Shown: positions 12,342 to 23,634 of the stretch, in pieces | Position numbering within the stretch: the stretch's first letter is position 1 | Layout: the number at the start of each line of letters is the position of its first letter | NCBI RefSeq assembly: GCF_035046485.1 | Contig: NC_085136.1 | Location: 80,369,734 to 80,433,733 of the forward strand | DNA from: Aedes albopictus | Taxonomy: Eukaryota; Arthropoda; Insecta; Diptera; Culicidae | DNA length: 64,000 bases | Reading direction: 5' to 3' | The notes under the pieces: model-generated | Databases searched by the model: none | What the model saw: the letters and a program-made list of their open reading frames with translations, nothing else | Told to the model about the DNA's origin: nothing | Made by a program: the position numbers and the translations under genes

Positions 12342-13494
12342 AGCATTGTCCAGTTAGAATCCGGACGCAGATAATCACTTATATCTCAGAGGTGGAATAA
12401 CAAACATAAAAGGTGAAGCCCTCAAAACAAAGATAATTTACTGTAGTTTCATGGAAAAATATCATTTAAATTATTTTATTTAACTTTTAATAATGTGTGG
12501 AGCGGATCTGGTGTGATGGTTAGAACACGTGACTATCACGCCGAGGACCTGGGATCGAATCCCACTCCCGACAAACTCACAAAATGTGAGTTCTTCCTTC
12601 GGAAGGGAAGTAAAGCGTGGGTCCCGAGATGAACTAGCCTAGGGCTAAAAATCTCGTTAATACAGATAAAAAAAAAAACTTTTAATACATTTTCTCATTT
12701 TTTCCGTGATTACTTCCTTAAAAATCTGCACAATGGTAGTAAATTTTAACATCAACCCCTTCGGCGGATTTGTTTAACAATCAGGTCATCTCTGTAGTGT
12801 CCTGAGACCCTCTACCAATCTGATTAGGATTCCAAAGAAACTTTGCCAAATATTTCTTTCCTTGCGAAATTAAGGGCTATTCAGTGAATTCCAAAGAAGG
12901 GAAATTTGAGCGTTTTTTCGTTAATAAACACTATCCAACAGTGATGACACCAGTACACATCTCAGGCTGTCGTGATAGCTCACCAAATCAGCTCAAACCT
13001 CTACAGATCCCTTGTGTGCATTTTTGAAAAGCAGCACGCGATTCTTGAGGTTATCATCTTTGTACACATTTGGTGTCAAAATCGTGATGTGAGAAAACGA
13101 TGTCCAGAGCTCGAACTTCCTGGCAAATCTTGGAATTCCAAGCCGATTTATCCATGAACATAAACTTCAATGTTCCTTGGGCACTTCCTCATGGCATGGT
13201 TAACAACATCTGTGCACATCACACATAATGGTTATGGAGACATTAACATTTTTCGCGACTGTCGTACCTGACCACGCTTCATTTTCAGCGTGTTTGTGCA
13301 AAATTTTTTTCCTTCACTTGTCTTCAATCTGAAATAACTTTTCAATCGTAGCAAGAAAATCGATGAAATTTTCACCATCAATAGAGGACTTGTTTATGAT
13401 CAGACTGCTGTAAAAAAAATTTGATTATGATCATTGAGACCGTCACAATAAGGACGCAAAGGATACGTCCGGATTCTTACTGGACAATGCTTTA
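12342..13494. mobile_element. Tc1/mariner-like TIR element (decayed), split by a SINE
   Basis: Inverted termini AGCATTGTCCAGTTAGAAT (12342 on) and its near complement ending at 13494 share about 25 bp, extending through CCGGACG. TA lies outside the left end and one base beyond the right end. The interior has no frame with a DDE-type motif that I can recognise. Stops are frequent, so any transposase is gone. The Feilai-like SINE at 12493-12677 was inserted later. Confidence 0.6.
12493..12677 (+). mobile_element. Feilai-like tRNA-derived SINE
   Basis: A box A-like TGGTGTGATGGTTAG, a box B-like GGGATCGAATCCC and a body ending GGGCTAAAAATCTCGTTAAT, then an A-rich tail, match the layout of the Aedes Feilai SINE. 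It is flanked by a 10-bp duplication, ACTTTTAATA (12483-12492 and 12678-12687). Being inside the Tc1-like element, it is the younger insertion. Confidence 0.8.
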
Positions 13495-13570
13495 GAGCAA
13501 AGCGTGTTACTCTGCTGGCCTGCTTACTGTCATTCCTGATTACTTAGTCAGGATCCTGACTTACTGTCAG

Positions 13571-13987
13571 GATCCTGATTACTTAGAGAGTTGGTTTCTT
13601 CGGCAAAGTTGTTCAGCTGGTCAAGGGCTTTCAGAATGTGAGCCGTATGATTCGTGATTTCACTGCTAGGCGGCGCTAGAGAGCGTACAAATTTTACATT
13701 TCACATATCCCAGCATTCTGATTTTTTAGAAAGATGGTGTCTTTGGCAAAATTGTTTGGTAGATCAAGGGCTTTCAGAATAATTATTGTTTGGTTCGAGT
13801 TTCTGCAGCTAGGCGACGCTAGTTGCAATTTTTTGCAAATTTTCCTGATGTATATGAAAAACAAAATTTGTTAGCTCACTAGCACCGCCTAGCGGTGAAA
13901 TTTGGAAACATAAGTGTTATTATCGATTAGTCCTTGACCAGCCATACAACTTTGCCGAAGACACCAACTCTCTAAGTAATCAGGATC
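13571..13987. mobile_element. foldback element
   Basis: The left arm 13571-13627 (GATCCTGATTACTTAGAGAG, CTTCGGCAAAGTTG, CTGGTCAAGG) pairs with 13932-13987. Inner motifs CTAGGCGGCGCTAG, CTAGGCGACGCTAG and CACCGCCTAGCGG are further partial inverted copies. A further partial copy of the end (TTACTTAGTCAGGATCCTGA) lies just left of 13571. It is non-coding. Confidence 0.6.
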
Positions 13988-14323
13988 ATGAGATATATGA
14001 GATTGAAATTTTTGACATTTGCATGGATGGCTACTGTGATCAACTCAATAGCTACTTAAGATGAGTCACGTTTTATAATTGTCCACAAACAACATGTGGA
14101 TAGCCTAAAAACACCGGACGATAGTCATGGACGAAATTAGAGCGCTTTGGGCACTTCCAGTCCCAAAGACGAGCGCGCTGAATGTACATATTGCATAACA
14201 AGCGCGCTCAGTTTCACAGCTGAAGGTGCATAATGCACCAACACCATTACTTTCTTCCGAAGCATAAACTCACGCTTCCTGAGTAAGTCGGCAAAGCATT
14301 TTGCAGGTTCTTGACGTGGACGA
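13988..14323. other. unassigned sequence
   Basis: There is a moderately GC-rich patch around 14140-14310 (repeated AGCGCGCT words) between two foldbacks. Minus-strand translation gives a short basic frame that I do not recognise. No other feature is seen. Confidence 0.3.
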
Positions 14324-14623
14324 TATAGACGAGTGCACCGCCCGCTGAAAGTTCACTCGGGCCGCGAATTTTGACACCCCAGCGGGGTCGACTCGTAACG
14401 TGACTCGTAACAACTTCTACCCAGCTGAAAATTTGTTTAAATTATTGCATCTAATTTCATTCATCACTCTAAATGTAAATTCATGCAAGAAATCAAAGAA
14501 AAATATTATCAGCGCATTTTGGTAATTCATCTCTGAGTAGAAGTTGTTGAGAGTCGACCCTGCTGTGCTGTCAAAAAATTTCAGGCTCAGTAAAATCAAT
14601 GTTCATCGGTGCACTCGTCTATA
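14324..14623. mobile_element. MITE, first of a tandem pair
   Basis: The ends are TATAGACGAGTGCACCG and its complement. Inside, further inverted blocks pair: GGGGTCGACTC with GAGTCGACCC, and CAACTTCTAC with GTAGAAGTTG. It shares its right-hand TATA with the next copy. Confidence 0.7.
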
Positions 14624-14916
14624 GACGAGTGCACCGCCCGCTAGAAGTTCACTCGGGCAGCGAATTTTGACACCACAGCGGGGTCGACTCTCAACAATTT
14701 TCAGGCTTATGCCGTTTTTCTTTTTTAACCTGGGTTGGAACTGGATTGGCGGAAAATGTGTAAACAAACAACGTCAAACAAACTTTAGTACAAGCGAAAC
14801 CGAAGTCGGGTTTGGGTTGAATCTGTGATCTCATCCAGTTCCAACCCAGGTTGGAACTGGATCAAAAAGAAAAACGGCATTAGTGAACTCAATGTTCATC
14901 GGTGCACTCGTCTATA
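14620..14916. mobile_element. MITE, second of a tandem pair
   Basis: It has the same termini as the preceding copy and the same GTTCACTCGGGC and GGGGTCGACTC blocks. Its centre differs: it holds another inverted pair built on AACCTGGGTTGGAACTGGAT (about 14729-14750 and 14835-14865). Head-to-tail arrangement with a shared TATA suggests insertion of one copy into the end of the other, or unequal exchange. Confidence 0.7.
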
Positions 14917-15079
14917 GATTCAATAATGACACTGTTGGTCAAATGCCGGCGCACAAGTTCCTAAAAAAAATTTCTTGCTAGTGAGTAATGAAAAAAATCT
15001 TGTCAAACACAAATAATAATCTACCCAAAAATTGAAAAAAAAAACCACAAGTGTCACACAGATCACAAAGCATATCACA

Positions 15080-15235
15080 TCAATTAACGCCAAAATTAAC
15101 GGTATTCGTTGACGTTAATTTAACGCATTCCGTTGACGTTCACGTTAACTGGCTAGAAAATTAACGCAACGCCGTTGACGTTGATTCGGAAGAAAATTAA
15201 CGTTAACGGCGTTAATCGTTGATTAACGTTAACAA
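15080..15235. repeat. cluster of TTAACG / TTGACGTT words
   Basis: About ten occurrences of TTAACG, AACGTTAA or GTTGACGTT lie in 150 bp, irregularly spaced and in both orientations. It is a degenerate low-complexity cluster directly in front of a retroelement tail. Its origin is unknown. Confidence 0.6.
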
Positions 15236-16125
15236 CCCTGGACAAGATGGCGTCGCACGCGTGGCTGGTGTGGGGTGACCTCTTCTCGGAAACAGAAGGT
15301 TTCATGGTAGCCGTCCAGGACCAGAGAACTATCGGCGGTACATATTGCACGAAGACGTGTAGGATCGCTTTAGGAAGAGCATTTCGGTAGTGGAAACGAT
15401 CGAGCATGTCGTAGCAGGCTGTTCGTTCAGTGTCAGCTGGGTCAGCCTACCTCGATTGTCACAACGAAGTTGCCAAGATTGTGCACCAACAGCTTGCTTT
15501 AAAGCATAACTTGGTCGACAGATTTGTACCCTACTACAAGTACCAGCCGGACCCGGTTCTGGAAAATAGTTGCATAAAGCTGTAATGGGATCGCGAGATC
15601 ATTACGACCGTTTTCATTCGTGCCAACCGGCCCGACATTGTGGTTTACGACAAAAGGATGAAGCGAGTAACCCTCATCGACATCGTTGTACCACACTGCC
15701 GTATTTCTGGAAAATGACGAAAGCGCTGTTTCAAATTTCGACGTCTTTTGGTATATATCTGGTGAAATATTAACAGTATGGTATTCTTGATATGAAAGAA
15801 TGCAAGATCTAGTCGTAATCAGCCAAAATGTTCAATGTCGCTTACGACACTTTGGAGAATTACGGCAGCATAATGTCCAATCAACGTTTCCCGGCAAGAT
15901 GAACAAGTACAACGACCTAGCGGAGGAGTTGAAACAGATGTGGAGCCAGGAGGTCGTGTATAGATCCGTTTGTCCTCTCGGCAACCGGAGTTTCCGCTAA
16001 ATCTCTCCTAAGATCCCTAGACAAGCTGGAATTGAACATGGACCTGAACAGCATCCTGAATGTGGTGATTCTTGGAACATGCAGTGTGATGAAACGGTTC
16101 CTGCATTATAACAACTGAAAGTACA
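15236..16125 (+). pseudogene. C-terminal fragment of a non-LTR retrotransposon with R2-type endonuclease
   Basis: Frames broken by several shifts encode a WGDLFSETEGF-like block (about 15270), then HQLALKHNLVDRFVPYYKY (about 15490-15545), then NRPDIVVYDK...LID (about 15625-15690). After an unrelated stretch at about 15697-15800 comes KYNDLAEELKQMWSQE (about 15905-15955). The R-P-D...D...D pattern after a Cys/His region is the restriction-like endonuclease found at the C terminus of R2-group elements. The RT is absent. About 100 bp seem inserted, and stops are present, so it is dead. Confidence 0.55.
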
Positions 16126-17200
16126 TCCAAATGCAAACTTATTAGGTAATAAGCATAACCGGCCAATAAGATCCACAGAGCATATTCCCCTTTGACATTT
16201 TTGCTGAGATATGTCGAAACTCTAAAATCATAATAATTCTAATTCATTTTTTATGCAATAAATTTTGGCAAAGTAATTTATCCCGCTACTCCTGTGTGTC
16301 TCGTCTCAGAAAAGACCAATTGTTTGCCAGTGCATTAATAACCATACATAAATGATCCTCTCAATTTTTCACTTGGCCCTGGCCCCTCTAAAGAAGCAAT
16401 ACCAAAAGACTTCCACGTCTGACAGTTGACTTCCCGCGCGAGCGCGCGCGCCCGCCAACTTTTCCTCGAGAATCAAATGCCGAGTATCAGCCATTCTTCA
16501 GACACAGACGAATGGATGTCTACATTATTATGGAAAAACCGATCACGTCGTCGTCCCTTCGACCAATAACGCCAGGACTGCTGGTTGCAGTCAGCGCACA
16601 GCATATGTGAGTGGCACTATGCATGAATGAATCTGGCTGTATTCTTTCGCTTGATTGCCTAATGCCACTTCTTCAGTGTTTTAATACCGCTTAAGTCCAC
16701 GTGATTGAGAGTATACAGCAGTAGCAGCGCGCCGGCAGTCAGCCGATGTATTTTCTTTTCCGTTTTTCCAGTGCTCCGAAAACAACAAGAACAGTCGGCG
16801 GACAGTCAGTGCTGCAGCAGGAGTGATGTTTGCTTTCTGCCACTGAAACCGAACCGAATGCCCAAAACTCGCGCTGCATACCTACATATCACTTTGATCG
16901 CGAAGTCAGATTGGATTTCATCGTTGATGGTGTTTCAGTTATTTCGATGGAAATCATATTTTTCTCTGACGTGGCTGGATAAAATGATGATGAGTAATGA
17001 ATTTGTTGGAACGTGCGTTGCTTTTTTTGTCTGATGAAATATCATCCAAAGTTCCAAAATAACCTTACGGCGAATGTTGAGTGAAAAGCTAGTACCTACC
17101 TAACATATAAGTAAACTATATTAGGTCATCGACCTTGCAGCGGTGAGCTAATTGACAAAAGGATTAACTAAGAGATGAATTCCGCGAACCAGAAGTTTCA
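16126..17200. other. unassigned, with a (CG)-rich patch and possible promoter-like sequence
   Basis: The CG-rich run GCGCGAGCGCGCGCGCCCGCC lies near 16435-16455. From 16690 to 17040 GC is moderate and one plus frame (16705-17034) is open but resembles nothing I know. CAGTCAGT-type initiator-like words occur near 16735 and 16805. A promoter or untranslated exon is possible but not shown. Confidence 0.25.
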
Positions 17201-17202
17201 TA

Positions 17203-17233
<31 letters not shown>

Positions 17234-17236
17234 AAT
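17203..17236 (+). repeat. (ATAA)n microsatellite
   Basis: About eight near-perfect tetranucleotide units follow each other. Confidence 0.9.
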
Positions 17237-18119
17237 AATTTACGGAAATTTAAGAAAAAGCTAATGAGAAAAAAAAACTGGACCTTGTTGTCCAGACGGG
17301 TTAAAAATTGACATAAAAGTGTTCGTTTTTTTTCGTTGAAACTAGTATTGCATTTTTCATTGAAAATTTTCTTTGCCTCGCTGAGTTATATGACGTTTTC
17401 TCCCAGCGAAAGCTTACGCGATACAGCAAATCGCTATATTTCACACTAACACAGAAAAAAATCTGTCAACAATAACAAAATACACATGCATTTTCAGCGA
17501 AATGCTCTATTTGCATGACAACAATCCACTCCCATAGCTAACGGATGACCGCCGTCAAATATCATGATTGCCAACTGTCCGGCGACTGCTGTCAAATCTC
17601 TTTGTCGCCGAATCTGGCGCTGGGTCTTCGGCGCGAAAACCCAAAGGTGGGAATAAAATTTTGGGGTTTGCGCGCAATACAACGGTTTTTTTTTTTTTGA
17701 TTCTCTAATTCACTGATATTAAGTATGGTTGGTAAAGGAAAAAATATGTACCGTTTTATTTTTCATTTGAACTTGTACGTAGATGATGATTAACCGAGTC
17801 AAGTACAAGACACTGAAGACGACCTTACAGTTGATGTCGAAATACGTATCTGTCAAAGGATGCAAATTCTTAGTGGAATTCAAAGGAACCGTACTTAACC
17901 CGATTTTCTTTTTATTTGTACGTAGAATTTATTTTTGATAATCAATAATCATTTGATAAACATAACCAATTTCAATGAAAAACAAAACTCGAAAAAAAAA
18001 TGGCTCGAAGCATTTATTAAGCATCCTAGGCCTCTACGCAGCAAAAATATATTAATATTAAACAGCACGTAAATTGAAGGATCCGAGGTACACTCAAACT
18101 TCCATTTAGGTAAAATCTA
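17237..18119. other. unassigned AT-rich sequence
   Basis: It contains a GC-richer patch at about 17530-17680. A stretch at about 17800-17890 (GACACTGAAGACGACC, AAATACGTATCTGTCAAAGG) has the look of an interspersed repeat, but no second copy occurs in this window. Nothing else is seen. Confidence 0.3.
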
Positions 18120-19044
18120 CAGGGGATGGCCAAAATGTTTGGGATAAGCACTTCTTTTTCTCTCACAAAAAAGTTCAACAAGCTATAACTTTTCATAGAG
18201 CGCATCCAAAAATCTCAAATTTTGACTGTTTGTCAACCTATTATGTGTGCATCATTGGTACACATTTGGGCTCGATTGATTAATATTTCGCAAAGTTAGA
18301 ACCGTTCGGGAAAACACTATTTTTCAGACAACTCATTTTTGTGGTGTCATATCTCGGAAACCAGTGAACCGAATTGAATGAAATTTTGAACGTACACTAA
18401 CAATATGTAAATGCTTCACAAACTATTAAAACATGGGTACTTTTTAAACGTGGAAAAAGTTATCATAGATTGACACTTTTTGGATTTTTCTAGAAAAAAT
18501 GTAGTTTTTTTTACATCAATGTCAATAAATTTTAGTGTTGATATTCAAAGATTTTCCACTTCTGTTCTCAAGTTATCTCTAATCAGATATATTAGTGCCT
18601 ATTAAGATTGAAGGAAGAACACATTTAGTTATTTTTGTGTGGTATTGTAAATTTTACTTATTTTATTCTATATGGGTAAAAATTTCAATCCGGTATAACT
18701 TAATTCGTCATGAGAAAATATTACATTTTATAACGTCGTATTAAGTATCAATATATTGTTGATAAACGTCAAAAAATTCATTCAATCCGGTTCACTGGTT
18801 TCCGAGATATGACAGCTCAAAAATTAGTTGTCTAAATAATAGTGTTTTACCCAAACGGTTCCAACTTCGCGAAAAATTTATCAATCGAGCCCAAATTTGT
18901 ACCAAATATGTATGCACATATAGTAGGTTGACAAACAGTCAAAATTTGAGATTTTTTGATGCACTCTACGAAAAGTTACAGCATGTTGATTTTTTTTGTG
19001 GGAGAAAAAAAGTTGCCTATCCCAAACATTTTGGCCATCCGCTG
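18120..19044. mobile_element. long foldback element with TA target duplication
   Basis: Termini CAGGGGATGGCCAAAATGTT and its near complement (CAGCGGATGGCC...) are flanked by TA (18118-18119 and 19045-19046). The inverted arms run about 230 bp or more, through TTTGACTGTTTGTCAACCTA, TCGATTGAT and ATATCTCGGAAACCAGTGAA. The TA duplication and CAG ends suggest mobilisation by Tc1/mariner-type machinery. It has no coding capacity. Confidence 0.75.
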
Positions 19045-19771
19045 TATTTAGGTCCCTCCGTTTAGGTAACGTTACCTAAATAGAATTTGATTGTGTTCAG
19101 AACAGTTGGAGTACTTAAGATTAGGTATGAGGTTGGTTTACGGAAGGTATGGGGATATTGGTGGGGGGATCCAGTGTTGAGAGATGCACCTCGCCTACAC
19201 TCCCTTCCCCCTTTCTTTAGTATCAAAGGACATTTCCAGCTGAAATTGAGAGGCAACCACTCATTCAATTGATAATAAGCTCCAGCATCAGTCAAGGTAT
19301 ATATCATTCAATTGAGCCACAGCTAGGAAGCATAATTATGTGGTGTTATTGGATTTAAGCCTTTACCATCATTGATGACGTCAAACCCGACATAAACCTA
19401 TCATTCATCTGTTTTTATTTTGTCCACCTAACCCAACATAGATCCAACAGTGGCCCAACATACGATAAAAATTGACAAGACTTTGACCCGACATTCAATA
19501 ATTTTTCAGTCTGGCGGGTTTTTTGTGTTTCGTGCCCAGCTAGCCATTTCAATGACAATTCTCACCTGTGACCCTCCTAAACCCCCGAAAACGCCCCTAA
19601 AAGCCCTCCCCTCCTGAAAATCCCTTCAAAGCTTTCTGAAACTCTGCATGACCCCCATTAAATCTCCTATTCAAATCACTCTCCCTAATTAAACTTCTTT
19701 GCAACCTTGTACATGTAGATAATAAACTGAATCCATTTAGGTAAACATTCTATTTAGGCAGTCCCGACTCA
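19045..19771. other. unassigned, with TTTAGGT motifs
   Basis: A perfect 20-bp palindrome TTTAGGTAACGTTACCTAAA lies at 19061-19080. The motif ATTTAGGTA also occurs at 18101-18112 and 19733-19760, so one older repeat may span this region with the TA foldback inserted in it. A C-rich patch (19560-19640, CCTCCTAAACCCCCG) resembles the minisatellite at 51.1-51.65 kb. Confidence 0.35.
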
Positions 19772-21226
19772 TTACCCATATGGAGGTTTTGGTGTAGACG
19801 AATTCCTCCACCACCTCGAAAGTATCCCCTTCAATCGGGGATTGACATTATTACCCAGACGGATCCGGTCGTGTTCGGTTCCGCCTACCAGCATGTACTT
19901 TGTTTTTGAAGCATTCACCACCAGTCCGCCCTTTGCTGCTTCGCGTTTCAGGCGGGTGTACAGCTTTGCCACCGTTCCAAATGTTCTGGCAATAATGTCC
20001 ATGTCGTCCGCAAAGCACACAAATTGACCGGATTTTGTGAAAATCGTTCCCCGACTGTTGAGGTGATGAGTTGGAACCTGGTATTCACGGCATTTCTGGA
20101 GGATTTGCGTATGGTAAGGATCTGGTCCGTTGTCGACCGGCCGTCGATGAAGCCGGCTTGATAACTTCCCACGAACTCATTCGTTTATGGTGACAGACGA
20201 CGGAAGATGATCTGGGATAGCACTTTGTAGGCAGCATTCAAAATAGTGATCGCCCTGAAGTTCTCACATTCCAAATGGTCGCCTTTCTTGTGAATGGGGC
20301 AGATTACCCCTACCTTCCACTCCTCCGGTACCTGTTCGGTTTCCCAGATCCTGACTATCAGCCGATGTAGACAGGTGGCCAACTTTTCTGGGCTCATCTT
20401 GATGAGTTTAGCTGCGATACCATCCTTACCAGTTGCTTTGTTGGTTTTGAGCTGGTGAATGGCATCCTTAACTTCCCTCAACGTGGGAGTACGTTCATTT
20501 CCGTCCTCCGCTGCACTGGCGTCGTCGTTTCCTCCGTTGCCGTGGGCTCCCGAGCCTGCGTTCTCCACGTCGTCCAGGTGCTGATTGAAGTGCTGCTTCC
20601 ACCTTTCGATCACCTCACGTCCGTCCGTCAAGAGGCCTCCGTCTTTATCCATGCATATTTCGGCTCGCGGCACGAAGCCGTTGCGGGATGCGTTGAGCTT
20701 CTGATAGAACTTCCGTGTTTCTTGGGAACGGCACAGCAGTTCCATTTCTTCACACTCCGCTTCTTCCAGGCGGCACTTTTTTCTCCCGAAAGAGGCGGGT
20801 CTGCTGTTTCCGCTTCTGCTTATAACGTTCCACGTTCTGTCGAGTCCCTTGCTGCAGCATTACCGCCCTCGCTGCATTCTTCTCCTCCAAAACCGTTCTG
20901 CACTCTTCGTCGAACCATTCGTTCCGTCGATTCCGTTCCACGTACCCAATGGTGCTCTCGGCTGCGTCGTTGATGGCTGCTTTCACTGTACTCCAGCAGT
21001 CCTCTAGAGGGGCCTCATCGAGCTCGCCCTCGTCTGGCAACGCGGCCTCGAGATTCTGCGCGTATGCTAAGGCGACATCCGGTTGCTTCAGTCGCTCTAG
21101 GTTGTACCGTGGCGGTCGCCAGTACCGTACATTGTTGATGACGGAGAGTTTTGGGCGCAGTTTGACCATCACCAGATAGTGGTCGGAGTCGATGTTGGCG
21201 CCACGATAGGTCCTGACGTCGATAAG
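19772..21226 (-). pseudogene. RTE-type non-LTR retrotransposon ORF2 (endonuclease end, linker, partial RT)
   Basis: Read on the minus strand, the end of an AP-type endonuclease (RTYRGANIDSDHYLVMVKL, with the S-D-H triad end) is followed by the linker. Next come RT blocks KATGKDGIAAKLIK, FRAITILNAAYKVLSQI and QAGFIDGRSTTDQI, then FADDMDIIA with the catalytic D-D pair. The region between THHL and the FADD block (junction near 20060) is missing, including the palm motif with the first catalytic Asp, so an internal deletion inactivated it. Frameshifts occur near 20750 and 20180. The 5' end is truncated at about 21226. Confidence 0.8.
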
Positions 21227-21543
21227 GTTAGGTAAGGGTTAAGGAGTACCTTCCGGTAATCACCCGAAGATCAAAATGGTTCGAAGAGGTCCGGGATGTT
21301 GCAGTGGGAGATTTGGTATTGGTAGTAGATGGAACGACAAGGGACCAATGGACACGAGGACGCGTTGAAGCCGTCACTCCAGGACGAGATGGAAGGGTCC
21401 GCCAGGCGCTAGTCCGAACAGCTGCAGGAGTTCATCGACGGCCATCGGTGAAGTTGGCAGTTCTTGACGTGATGGAGAATGGTGAACCTCAGACGGAAGT
21501 CCCTGAGATACAGAGGCGTAACTAGGGTTCACGGGAGGGGGGA
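21227..21543 (+). pseudogene. BEL/Pao LTR-retrotransposon Pol C-terminal remnant
   Basis: A frame from about 21246 to 21525 encodes VGDLVLVVDGTTRDQWTRGR, then V-R-Q-A-L-V-R-T-A and HRRPSVKLAVLDV. This is the C-terminal domain (DUF5641-like) of BEL/Pao polyproteins. A purine-rich stretch ACGGGAGGGGGGA then TGTCACGTCACC follows, which could be the polypurine tract and the start of the 3' LTR (about 21544 on, perhaps to 21780). Protease, RT, RNase H and the integrase core are absent. Confidence 0.7.
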
Positions 21544-21815
21544 TGTCACGTCACCCCCCTGCGATAGATCAACTGTGGTCGATACTCTGTGGCCGTCATG
21601 ATGGTCAAGCTATTTGACCACTATAACGATCGATTGACCGAGCCCAAAGAAGGAAGAAAGTATGTAGGATGAAAGTATTATGTAGATATATACGAAGCTA
21701 GAATCAAAACAAACTGAATTGGTCAATGTAATGAGCTCAAGAGTTCCATGCGAGTCATCTAACCTACCACATCAAAAACGGTTTGCTCAAAGAGAAACTT
21801 CACCCCGCCCCAAAA

Positions 21816-23385
21816 GATGCCTCCAATGATTCCATTTGGAATTATTCAGAATATTTCTTCTAGATATTCCTCCAAGGATTCTTTCAGGAACTCCTTCTGG
21901 GATTCTGTCAGAACTTCAGGAATTCCTCCAAGATATCCTCCACGAACTTTTTCTTGGGAATTCTTCTTAAATTCATTTAGGGATTTCGCCAGCAAATTCC
22001 TCCAGGAATTCTTACAAGGATTCCTTCCTGTTGTTCGACCAGGGATCTATCCAGTATCCAACCTACAGGAATTCGACCAGGGATCTATCCATCCTTCAGA
22101 TATTTTCCAGGTATTTGTCCAATTTTTCTTCTTGGGATAACTCCAGAAATTTCTCTAGAGATTACTCAAAAAATTCCGCATCACGGATTTTACAAAGCAT
22201 TTCTCTAGGCTAGGATCTCCTCCACCAGAGATATCCACGGATTTCCTCAGAAATTCCTACAAGCAGCAACTCTTCCAGGAACTGTTTCAGGTATTATTTC
22301 GGAAATCTTGGGTTTACTTCTGGAATTCCTCATTAGAAACCTCCAGGAATTCCTAAAGGTTTTTCTTCAGCAATTTCTCCAATGATTCCTCCATGAGTTT
22401 CTCCAGCAACTCCTTCAGATCTTCCTTAAGAGATTCTTCCAGGGATTCCTACAGGAATTTATCCAGCCATTCCACCAGATATTTTTACAGGATTTCCTCC
22501 AGAGGTTCCTCCAGAAATTATTTCTAAAATTTCTCTTTCTTCAGGAATTCTTCCACAGATTCCTCTAGGATTTCTTCATGGATTTCTCCAGGGATTCCTC
22601 CATGATTTTTTTTCCAGATTCCTCCAGTGATTCTCTCAGAGATTTGATCAGTAATTTTTCCAGGGATTCCTTAAGAAATCCTTCTACAGATTCCTCCAAG
22701 GATTCCCTAGAAATTCCTTCGGAAATTCATCCAAGCTTTTTCAGGGATTCCTCCAGGAATTGTTTCAAGAATTCCTCTTGGAATTTTTTCAAGAATTATT
22801 CATCAGATTCCTCCAGGAGTTCCTCGAGGTTTGTCTTCAAGAATTCTTCCAGAACTTCTTCCAGAAATTCCTTAAGTGGTTTCTCCAGGGTTTCCTCCAA
22901 AAATTCCTTCAGAGATTCTTCCAGGGATTCTTACAGATATTTGACTAGTAATTCTTCCAGGGGTTATTCCAGGAATCTTTCTAGGGATTCCTCCAGGGGT
23001 TCCTTCAAAGATTCCTCCAGGAATTCTTGCTTAAATCCTCCAAGAATTTATACAGGGATTTCTCCAGGAATTCTTCTGGAATTTCCTCCAAGGGTTCCTC
23101 CAGAGATTCCTTTAAAAAAATCATCCTGGAATTTTCCCATGGATTCCCCCAGGGATTCCGTCGGGAATTCTTCCTCAGATTCCTGCAGCAATTCTTCCAG
23201 AGATTTGACCACTAAGAGATTCTTCCAGGGATTTCCCAGAAATATCTCTTGAGATTCCTCCAAGGGTTCTTCTAGAGATTCCTCCAGAAATTCATCCAGA
23301 AGTTTCCGCAGGGATTCCTCCAGGAAATCTTTCTGAGATTCCTCCAAGGATCCCTTCAAGAATTTTTCATCATGTCAATTTCATA
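21816..23385 (-). repeat. 12-bp satellite array A (CTCCAGGAATTC orientation)
   Basis: Tandem diverged copies of CTCCAGGAATTC / CTCCAGGGATTC run through this stretch, densest at 22500-23370. The complement is GAATTCCTGGAG, the unit of the array at 46-51 kb. Open frames up to 224 codons (22578-23252, Ser/Arg/Asn-rich) arise because the unit has no stop codon in any frame. They are not genes. Confidence 0.85.
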
Positions 23386-23634
23386 ATGAAAATTCTTCCA
23401 GTTCCTTGCCAGTTCCTTGGTAAAGCTGCTTCTCTATGATATTATGTTCAAATGTATCAGTAAATTATATTTTATTTTTTATTATCCTAGGCCTTTGCGA
23501 CAATTATTACGTTTTTATGTATGAAGACGCGCATTTCTCCACAAATAATAATACAAATGAATGCTCTGAGTTGAGTAAATGCAGTGTATGAGTATATAAA
23601 ACTGCCGTTTGAGAAATTCTCTTCAGAAATTCAG
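23386..23634. other. unassigned AT-rich sequence
   Basis: Short AT-rich DNA lies between the satellite and the duplicated segment. Nothing is recognised. Confidence 0.3.

Noticed and set aside
12700..13480. Tc1/mariner transposase gene
   Set aside because: TIRs are present, but no frame shows a DDE/D pattern or helix-turn-helix that I can recognise and stops are frequent.
22578..23252. 224-codon Ser/Arg-rich frame, superficially like an SR protein
   Set aside because: Produced by the CTCCAGGAATTC unit. No RNA-recognition motif and no unique sequence.
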